This document shows, piece by piece, positions 51,572 through 61,000 of a DNA stretch of 64,000 nucleotides. The stretch lies in assembly GCA_013397435.1 (NCBI GenBank), contig VZRG01000189.1:558001-622000 (forward strand), written 5' to 3'. The notes below the pieces were generated by a model. That model had not been told where the DNA came from, ran no database searches, and saw only the letters and a list, made by a program, of their open reading frames with translations. Position numbers and translations under genes: made by a program. The DNA comes from Erythrocercus mccallii. Taxonomy: Eukaryota > Chordata > Aves > Passeriformes > Dicruridae. The stretch's first letter is position 1. Every line of letters begins with the position of its first letter.

Positions 51572-52164
51572 GACCTGTCAGCCTGTGCTTGCAGCCAGAA
51601 GGCCAACCCCACCCTGAGCTGCACTGAGGGGAGCAGGGCCAGCACACTGAGGGAGGTGATTCTCCCCCTCTGCTCCTGTGATGCCCAGCTTGGAGTGACA
51701 TGTCCATCTCTGGGGTCCCCAACAGAAGAAAGATGTGAACCTCTTGGGACAAGTCCAGAAGAGGGCCACTGAGTTAATCACAGGGCTGGAGCATCTCCCC
51801 CATGAAGACAAGCTAAGAGAGTTCAGCCTGGACAAGAGAAAGGTCCATGGAGTCTTACAGCACCTTCCAGTACCTAAAGGAGGTTTAAAGGAAAGCTCAA
51901 GAGGTACTTTCCACAAAGGGAATTGAGGGTACATTTAGATTAGGAAGAAATTTTTTACTGTGAGAGTGGTGACACACTGGAACAGGTTTCCTGGGGAAGT
52001 TTTGGAAATCCCATCTCTGAGAGTGTTCAAGGCCATGTTGGATGGGGCTTTGGGCAACCTGATGTAGTGCGAGGTGTCCCTGCACTTAACAAAGGGGTTG
52101 GAATGAGATAGTCATTAAGGTCCCTTCCAACCCAAGCCATTCCATGATCTATGATTCTATGATT
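51572..52164 (+). mobile_element. 5'-truncated CR1 LINE, well preserved
   Basis: About 590 bp match the 3' end of a chicken-type CR1. First comes the ORF2 C-terminal coding part, with 'gggaggtgattctccccctctgc' cut into recognisable blocks at 51650-51675 and 'ctctggggtcccca' at 51709. Next is the 3' untranslated region with 'aacaggtttcc' and 'gttggatggggctttgggca'. The tail reads 'aaggtcccttccaaccc' followed by ATTCTATG-type octamers, ending near 52164. It is the best preserved LINE in the window, though indels break the frame. Orientation is plus. As is normal for CR1, no target-site duplication is evident. Confidence 0.95.
51735..51926 (+). pseudogene. CR1 ORF2 C-terminal remnant (63 codons)
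   Basis: The frame NLLGQVQKRATELITGLEHL and onward aligns by eye with the conserved C-terminal region of CR1 ORF2 (usual pattern L..VQRRAT..I.GLEHL..E.RL.EL.LFSLEKRRL.G). The 'LFSLEKRRLRGDLI' part is altered by small deletions. It ends at a stop after a shifted segment. It has no start of its own and is not a gene. Confidence 0.85.
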
Positions 52165-55100
52165 ATCAAACTCAGGGTTCATGATGTGCAATTCAAAGGT
52201 TTAAAATGAAACAACTCAGTCCTAAAAAAGCTCATAGCCAGACAGAATGTGGAGATAAAAAGGGAGAACCAACAGGCGGAGTGAAATGTAAAATGGCAGA
52301 GCAGGTCTCTTCCCAGGATTTGGGGTCACCCCCACGTCCTCCCCCCAGTTCAGAGGACACAGTGGTTTGGTACACTGTGAGATACACACCGTGAGGTACA
52401 CTGAGATGCAGTTAATCTCTACTTTGCTACTGCTCTGTTAAACCCTACCTTGTAATTCAGAGAGGGCATACATGCAAAATCTTATTTAAAATAAGAACAA
52501 TAAAATTAATAATTTTCTTTACAAAGACACTTTCTTTAGCTGGTTATGAGCATTTGACACAGGGGGGAATGTCATCACAATACCACTTTTTCATTACTGT
52601 CCAAACAATATGCTTTTCATCTCAAATATAAACCCACTGTCATTACTTCATGGACCACAGGGAAAAAAAGGTAAAATTAAGTACAGCAGTTGAGATGGCA
52701 AGGAAAATTAGGCATCGTGGATAAGGGTTTGGTCCAAAAGTAATGCTTTGGAGATAGTGACAGGAAAAATTAGTGTAAATTCTACAGGGACACTCCTGAT
52801 TTCTGGACTAATTCACAGAGATTACTTGCCATAAGGTACCACCTGAGTAATGTAAAAGAAAAGCACATAGATATGATGGGAAACGTAAGCAGCTGACTTC
52901 TTTATGTGGCAGTAAACTGGGGTAATCTATTCCTGTCCAGTAATGTTTATAAACATATTGTAAACAAGCATAAATGAACAGCTCATCTCTCTGAGGGGAC
53001 CAGATGCATCCTTAACACTGATTAAGTGTTTTGTTCTGCCTGAGTGTCTGGCAGAGGTTTATGCTCCAAAGCAGAGGGAGGGAGACAGAGTAATGACAGT
53101 CTTGTATTCTCCTGGCTCTTTAACTGCTTTGGGGGATTCAGCAGGCAGTATAGCATGGATAATTCTACTGATGATCATTTCCCACAGCACTCCCTTCCAC
53201 GGGATACATTTTGCATGTCAGGTCTTTAAAGCCACTTCCCAGGTCTCCTTTCTTGCGAAGGAAAGCAGAGAGATGAGCAGGAGCAGGAGCAGTGGCTGTG
53301 CTTGGGGAGATCCCCTCACCCACTTCCGTCTCCTTTAATGCCACCAGAAAAATCTGAATGCTGAGTCAATGTCATGGTAGAAATCACAAATACAGCAAAT
53401 TCTTCTTCTTTTGTGTGCAGCAAGCTGTGTCTTACTCTTCAGAAGCCTGAGGCTTAAAATTGACAAAACTTTGGTTTTTGCAGCTTCCTACAGAAATTTG
53501 TATCAAGACTGATTTAATAACTCACCTCATTCATGTCCTGTGAATCCACAGCCAGCTCCTGCTGTTCTGTGGGGTGTAATTTTTAGAGCTGTATTTTATG
53601 GGCAATTCTCCCTCCCCATTAATTACAGCCACAAATGCAATTCAGATGGACTCAGATGAACCCTTTGGTGGGTAGCAGGGTGAGGATTTGCAGCCAACAG
53701 TGTACAAAGAGAATGGTGATCAAAAAAATCTGAGTTTAGCTATTTGTTGGTGTGAAATCCTCAAAGCCAGCTGTAAAACTGTCAAGCCAAAGTGCTTTCT
53801 CCTCAGAATTCTGGTGTGCTGTTTCTGGTTGCTTAATTGAGGAACCTGCCTCTGTCTTCCTGACAAAATTCACTGCAAGAATGGAAATTTGTATGAAAGG
53901 GTGAAAGATGGGCTTATTATTTTTTTTCTAGAAAGACAGAAGTAGTGGCCATGTTTTATAAAGTGCAATGGTTATTGTTTTGCATTATTTATCATTTTGC
54001 CAGATTTTCTTTTTGACTACTACTAGTAAGCCAGGCAGTTTTGTCTGGCGTATTATTTAAAACAATGCTTGCAATAGCCTGATTTACTGATATTATTCAC
54101 ATTGCCCTTGGCAACAATAGAGAGTTGCCACAGTTGACAGTAACTTTTGAGCCTCCTTAGCTTGCCCTTATACTCCTACACTTTTAAATAAATACTTGAA
54201 GAATTTTATGGGCCATCAGAACCTGTGCACAATTTGTAATTGGCAGCACATGAATGCTGAATGTGTCAGTGTGTTTGTGTTTTCTGTTATATCAACAACC
54301 CCTATTTGCTCTGCTACTGTGTACCTAGTGTATCTTTAATTTAGGGTAAAGATGTCATGACATGGTCTATCTATTATTAACTGTGTAAATGAGATGTAGC
54401 TCTGAAAAAAAAACCCTTCAAACTAGATAAAATAGCAAAGTCAATCCTGCACAGTACTAAGACTTGCATCTCCGAAAGTTACTCAAGTCATGTAAGGAAA
54501 TAAAACTTAGTACTGGATCTGGGTAGGTCCATCAGCTCCCCTGGCCCCTGCTTCTCTATTAGCCTGAATGAACAACGTGGTTGACCCCAGGACATCACTT
54601 CAGGTCCACTTTAAATAGAGCCTTGGATTGCTGCTTTGTGGACAAAATAGCTAATGCTGGGTGTTCCTGTTGGGGCTATAAAGACCCATGCCTGAGCTGA
54701 GATGTTTGGAAGCAGAAATTTCTGAGGGAAAGCTGTTTTGTTTTCTTTTTTAAGTGAAATATCAAGGGAAAAGTTCACAACAAAAAAATCTGTTTAAAGA
54801 TGCAAATGATGTAAAAAGGTCAGGAAGATTGATTGGAAATTTAAGAAAGGTTTCTTTCCCCTCAGTGACATAGAAGATGGATTGCAGGACAAACAACATT
54901 AGCTGCTTATATTCTCTTTTTCCCTTTCAGGCTAACACATCAATGCTAATGAACCTGGATGCTTTATTTATTTGCATATAAGTTCTACTACACACATTAA
55001 ACCAAAACACTTTTTTCCATCACTGTCGATATTTTAGGATCTATTAACATTAATGACTTACCTCTTCACTGAAAGAAAAACTGTGTGAAAAGAAAATCAA

Positions 55101-57105
55101 CCCTTGGCTCCATAATGTAAAGAAGTAGATCCTCAGGGCAGCTGAAATGTCAGAAAATCATTAGCATGCCAAATCTACAGTCTCCTCCATTTGCAATTTC
55201 ATTGCCATGTCTTTTTCTCATTACCAGTCAAGCAAGTTTGGAAATAAAAAGGGAAAACTGCAAGGCACATATCTGTGAAGCTTCTTCTCATTTTATGGCT
55301 GGTAAAACTCCAACTGCATCTCTGTGGGGATATTCTGCAGCTCATCTGAAGCTGACCCAGAGCATCTGGTTTCTGGAGGTGACACTGAAGGGTCCCAGAT
55401 TCTCCAGCATCCCTAGGTGATGCATTCAAAATTCATTGCACACTCTAGAATCTATATTCAACAATCTCAATATTTTCAGAAAAAGGCTGTACTCTTTCCT
55501 AAAAATAACAGACAAAAAGAGGGGGTTTAGGGTGAGGACAGCACTTTGCAAGCTGAAGGGAGCTCTGTGACTTCCCCCAGTCACTCAGAGTGCTTCTGTC
55601 CCCAGACAAAAGGAACTCTGCAAACCAAGAGCTCTTGAGTAACTATTAATTTTGTTCATAGTGCAGGTATGACTGTAAGGAAATTCAGATGTTGCTGCTA
55701 GTTAGGCTCATTAATTACTTTGGTTACAGGGACAATGCAGATAGAAATTGCCTGAAAGCAGAACCTTGGTCTGTGCATTTTACAACCAGCAAGCAGAGTC
55801 CAGCCTCTCCTGGAAGGAAATCTTTCCAGAGGGTGGGAGAAGTTGCAGAGAGCAACTTGTTGGGGGTCAGTTCCCTGGGAGCTATGCTCACGCTCCTGGC
55901 CACAAGTAATTTGGATTTCAGGCAGAGGCTCTGGTCTATACCTCATGTCTGGACTGTAGCTGTCAAAGAGGGCATTTCCCCTCCTCTGGCACGACCCAGA
56001 ATGGACATGTAATTCCCCGTGTCTCCTCAGCCTTGACAGGTAGGTGAGGTTGTCACTTGTAATCTAGGGAGGAGGCATTTCACAGTGAAAGCAGATGAAA
56101 TGGAGCCTTACATTTCTTGCAGCCTTTGATACATCAGGGGTGAGAGCTGCTGTGAAGTGCCTGCTGACTCCCTGCCTCTCCCCGGGCGCATCGCCCTTGC
56201 GCAGCGCTGACGGAATGGGATGTGTTAGAGTGCTGGAAGAGTCATTTTTCCCCTGTGCCTGTAATCAGCAGAGTGTGAGGAAGAGGAGAGAGATAACCAG
56301 AAACCACACAAAAACCAGCTCAGCTTTCTGTGATAGACACATCTGGAAGCAATTGCTACTTTCATTAGTATATTGATTTCCTTCTCTTCTGGCTATTCTC
56401 CCACTTAACTATTTGTTCAGCTTGATTTAGGTTATTTATTGCCATGGGGAGGCTTGGTTTAAAGTTGTTTTTTGGCAGCGTAGAAAAAATGGAAGGAGTT
56501 CTGCCTTCCCTCACCAGGTTACTAGATACTTATAATTAACACCTAAAGAATGGAAATGTCACTCATCTTTATGAGAAGGAAAATTCATCCATTCATTTTA
56601 CCACCTGGACTGACCCATCACTTTTCCTGGGGAGGTGTCTGTGGGGCAAGGGCAAATGTGATAGGGGAGCATGGGTTTGTCACACTGCTCAGGTAAAGTT
56701 GCAGCCTTCTGCCAAGAAGAACACAGGGACTGGCTTGCTCTATACTGTGGCTGTGGACTTCCATGGAGCCATGGCTTTCATATCATCTTTTGACCTAAGG
56801 AACATCTCAGCTTTGTTTGCCTTGGGAGTCTTGCTGCCTCTTAGTTTGAATCTTCCTGGAAAAACACTCCTGCTGACTTTCCACAATGCAGCCTGTGCTC
56901 CTGCCTCACTTCTCCTTCCAAACACTGTTGGCACTTGCTGCCATTTCTTTTTGATCCAGTCTTGTTTAGTCCCTGTGGTGATTTCTGTCTTTGAGAGATC
57001 ATTGTTGCCTAAGATTTCACCATGCAACTCTCCCATCAGTGTACAATATTGTGTATATGACAGGTTGTAGGGCTTTTCACTCATGCTAAGCTGTGGATTG
57101 CCCAC
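52165..57105. other. Unique noncoding DNA
   Basis: No gene or transposon was recognised. A 7-bp inverted repeat lies at 54109-54130. Open frames are at most 123 codons (56699-57070, overlapped by an equally long frame on the other strand, so neither is convincing). Confidence 0.5.
54109..54130. repeat. Inverted repeat TGGCAAC-N8-GTTGCCA
   Basis: Perfect 7-base arms at 54109-54115 and 54124-54130 are separated by AATAGAGA. The arms resemble RFX or NFI half-sites, but the order GGCAAC...GTTGCC is the reverse of a canonical X-box. It may be chance. Confidence 0.55.
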
Positions 57106-57345
57106 TACTCTTACTTAATGAATATGTAATGAATTAAAAATCCAGAATGAGTAATGGTTATAGCTGATTTGACCTTACTTTGTACAATGTGAGGCCATTT
57201 CTGGCAATCGTGATCTCATTGTAGCTTTAATGACCTCATCTAATTATTGCTAACTCAAAGACCCTTAGTGCTTTAATGTGAGTCAGAGAATGCACACCAG
57301 CAAACTAATGAACTCATCACATTGTGCATTCTTTGGCCAGAAACA
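57106..57345. promoter_or_regulatory. Candidate conserved noncoding element
   Basis: Complex, non-repetitive DNA carries ATTA-rich motifs ('taatgaatta', about 57128; 'ctaattatt', about 57240) and an AP-1-like TGAGTCA core (57280-57286). Near its end there is 'ctttggcca' (about 57330). It has none of the homopolymer runs seen on either side. The call is inferred from texture and motifs only. Confidence 0.22.
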
Positions 57346-60000
57346 GGGATTCATTTGGAAAATTAGAAAAAAAATACATTAAGGAGAGGAATTTTGAGAT
57401 TATTTCACATTTATTTCCCTGACTTGAAAGAGGAAACTATAATGATATTGCTGTAGGAAAAAAAAAAAAGATAGATGAAAGTAATACTATTGATTGCTGT
57501 AAACTATTCAGTTGAGTGAAAAGGATAGAGGAGCAATGTGTTGCAATTCTGGAAAGAAGCATGGGAAGGTACAATGTGTTTACAGCTCTTCTAGTTTAGC
57601 CTGTGGACACAGGAAATAGATGATAGGAGGATCACCCACCTTAGGACCAGAGGAGTTACTGGACCACTCACCCAATTATTATGGCAAAGCAGAAGGACCA
57701 TCAATCTCTTCACTTGGAAGGTGTAAAATTAGGCTATTTACCAAAATATTTAGGTTTTGTATTCTCTCTCAGTAAGAACAGGGTCTGTAAATGAACAAGC
57801 TTTTCTCCAATCCATTAAAGAATCAGAAATCTGTATTTCCCACCAACAGGTAGTACAGATTTTTATAAAGTATTAAGCTCCTCGAATCAATGTTTGGTCT
57901 CAAAATACAACAGTAGACCATCAATACCACAATACAGTGAACTTTAACAGCAGGGCTCTCACTGTATATTAATCAGCTTTCAAAGAGGGCCTTTAAATGT
58001 CATGAGAATGAGGGGCCTTATGAAATTTCAATTAATTTCTGCTTCTGGCCAGGCCAGGAATATCAAGGGAATAGGCTTTTGTACAACACAATGGCACTTG
58101 AGTAACTGGGAAACCAAGTTTCCCTCACACAGAACACAGGACAATTTCATTACCTTTCTTTTTCATCATTTTTTCTGACTTCCAGGTGAAAGTGACTTTG
58201 AAATCTGATTTAAAAACACAAGGGCAGCATTTTTTTATCATGGGAAATTCCACTTAATCTACATCTTAATGTTTTGAAGAAGCATTTAGAAAATGCAAGC
58301 AAATATAAGCAGCCATGATCCCTGCCAACAGACATGGGGACTGCTCAGCACCCATGTGTTGGTGGGAGCCTCCCAGCCCAGTGGCTGCTCTCACAGTATT
58401 CTCACAAGATGTTGGAAATTATGTTTCCCCAGTGCCAGCACCCATTTTAGTAATGTGTCTCCTTTCTTTGCTGCAATCCTCAGCTGAGGTTTATGATGAA
58501 CAGGAAATCCTGGACATAGCAAGAAAGGTGATTAAACACGTGGTCCCCATGTTTCCTAGAGCTGTGACTGGATCCCAGCCTGTGCAAGGACTGGTGATGC
58601 TCCAGGGTGCATCACCGAGGCTGTCATAGCTCACCAAGCAGAAATGCAGTTGCAGACCCTTTTGTGGAGCATTTTGATGCATTCAGTTGTCACCCCAACC
58701 TGCAACAAAAGCCAGCTCCAGCAGATCAAAATCCTTTTCAGAAGGATTAAATTTTTTTCTTAAATTCATTAATAATTTTCTTCTCAGAGGGACACAGCAG
58801 TTCCTGGATCATGGACCATGGCCACAAATGCACAGGGTGTCAGAGGACACTGAAATAAATCTCAAAAATGAACATATGAACTGCTCAAATCACCTTCCTA
58901 CCTCATCCCTTTAGATTTCTACCTGCTTGGCTGAAGCAGGGTACTCTGAACCATGATTTTGTTCAAGACTACATGTAATCACACCACCAAGTAGGCAGGT
59001 GAGCACTACTTCTTTTTATCACCATACAAACATGACCCTGAAATTCACGATCCTCTGACTATTCATGTTTGATTCTTGCAATTTTACTGATATCAGTAAG
59101 CTGAAGAGTAGATACTGAAATCCCTATACTTAGAGGGACGGGGAGAATATGGCTAATAATATCTGAAATCAGTCATTTAAGTCCTTTTTTTTCCTCACAA
59201 ATATCTGCATTCCTGGAGCTTCTCATAAGTCCCAAGAACTGCACAGACTCTTATCAATTGAAATTTTGGCTCTTACACTCAATTTTAAAAACATATGGAT
59301 CTTCAGAGTATCAGGAAAAGAGAGCTTTATTGATCTTTCTGTGCTGGTGGTGTTTTCATTCTCTTTTTCAAAACATATAGGCTTCTGTTTACATAAAGAC
59401 AATCACTGGCAATACTCCCAGTTTAGAGACATAATTAAGCATTAAATCAATCAGCTTTGGAACGCAATTCCCAAGTAATTCAAAGTTTTAATCATACTAA
59501 ATTGGTCAAAATCAAAAGTTCATCTTTTGAGAAATACAAAATGATGTCCCTCCTCTGCCAAAACCCAAAGTACTCCTAGCAACAAGAAGACCTGACCCAT
59601 AATTTCAGTTGATTTAGATCTGGAAAGAAATTGTGAGTATTGTAAGATAATATCTCTGAGGTGGATCATTGTTTATTCAGAACTCAGTGTTTGTTTTGTC
59701 TGGTTTCTCCACATGGAATTAGAGGGGATGTGGGAAAACAACTTGCAGGTGGAATGGGATTCAGGGGTCAGTTTCTTTCCTTTCGCTCCCTGTGGAAGAA
59801 GTAACAGTGGGTGTGATCAAATAATCTGTGTTGCTGATAGTAAATTCCTCAGTGATTCCCTTCTGCCTGTGTGTGCAATATATCTTGAGCCCTCGCTGAC
59901 CATTTGATTCAGCACTTACTGGAGTCAATTTATAGGCTGCCCCTTTGACTCCAGTGAGCACACTCTGAACCAGCTGGAAGCGCTTGGATGAAGCCAAGTG
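57346..60000. other. Unique noncoding DNA
   Basis: No gene or transposon was recognised. A 104-codon open frame at 58315-58629 contains a charged stretch (VYDEQEILDIARKVIKHV) but no known domain. Confidence 0.5.
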
Positions 60001-60002
60001 TA

Positions 60003-60998
60003 GTGTGAATCTGTGTGTGTCTGTGTGAATCTGTGTGTGTCTGTGTGTGTCTGTGTGTGTCTGTGTGTGTCTGTGTGANNNNNNNNNNNNNNNNNNNNNN
60101 NNNNNNNNNNNNNNNNNNNNNNNNNNNNNNNNNNNNNNNNNNNNNNNNNNNNNNNNNNNNNNNNNNNNNNNNNNNNNNNNNNNNNNNNNNNNNNNNNNNN
60201 NNNNNNNNNNNNNNNNNNNNNNNNNNNNNNNNNNNNNNNNNNNNNNNNNNNNNNNNNNNNNNNNNNNNNNNNNNNNNNNNNNNNNNNNNNNNNNNNNNNN
60301 NNNNNNNNNNNNNNNNNNNNNNNNNNNNNNNNNNNNNNNNNNNNNNNNNNNNNNNNNNNNNNNNNNNNNNNNNNNNNNNNNNNNNNNNNNNNNNNNNNNN
60401 NNNNNNNNNNNNNNNNNNNNNNNNNNNNNNNNNNNNNNNNNNNNNNNNNNNNNNNNNNNNNNNNNNNNNNNNNNNNNNNNNNNNNNNNNNNNNNNNNNNN
60501 NNNNNNNNNNNNNNNNNNNNNNNNNNNNNNNNNNNNNNNNNNNNNNNNNNNNNNNNNNNNNNNNNNNNNNNNNNNNNNNNNNNNNNNNNNNNNNNNNNNN
60601 NNNNNNNNNNNNNNNNNNNNNNNNNNNNNNNNNNNNNNNNNNNNNNNNNNNNNNNNNNNNNNNNNNNNNNNNNNNNNNNNNNNNNNNNNNNNNNNNNNNN
60701 NNNNNNNNNNNNNNNNNNNNNNNNNNNNNNNNNNNNNNNNNNNNNNNNNNNNNNNNNNNNNNNNNNNNNNNNNNNNNNNNNNNNNNNNNNNNNNNNNNNN
60801 NNNNNNNNNNNNNNNNNNNNNNNNNNNNNNNNNNNNNNNNNNNNNNNNNNNNNNNNNNNNNNNNNNNNNNNNNNNNNNNNNNNNNNNNNNNNNNNNNNNN
60901 NNNNNNNNNNNNNNNNNNNNNNNNNNNNNNNNNNNNNNNNNNNNNNNNNNNNTCTGTGTGTGTCTGTGTGTGTCTGTGTGCGTCTGTGTGTGTTTATG
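60003..60998. repeat. GT-rich minisatellite with a 10-bp unit, mostly unresolved
   Basis: Left of the gap (60011-60078) the unit is CTGTGTGTGT with CTGTGTGAAT variants. Right of the gap (60953-60998) the same unit continues with one CTGTGTGCGT variant and then decays. The variant ends make it a true higher-order tandem array, not simple (GT)n. The long open frames across it in several frames (up to 410 codons) are artefacts of repeat plus Ns. Confidence 0.95.
60079..60952. other. Assembly gap (874 Ns)
   Basis: The gap lies wholly inside the minisatellite, with matching unit sequence on both edges. The missing DNA is therefore probably more of the same array. If the estimate is right, about 87 further units are missing. 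Confidence 0.98.
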
Positions 60999-61000
60999 GG

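Noticed and set aside
56699..57105. Opposed open frames of 123 and 121 codons
   Set aside because: Both strands are open over the same stretch, neither has a domain, and such shadow pairs are expected by chance.
58315..58629. 104-codon frame with a charged segment as an exon
   Set aside because: The charged part is short, no family was recognised and no convincing splice sites frame it.
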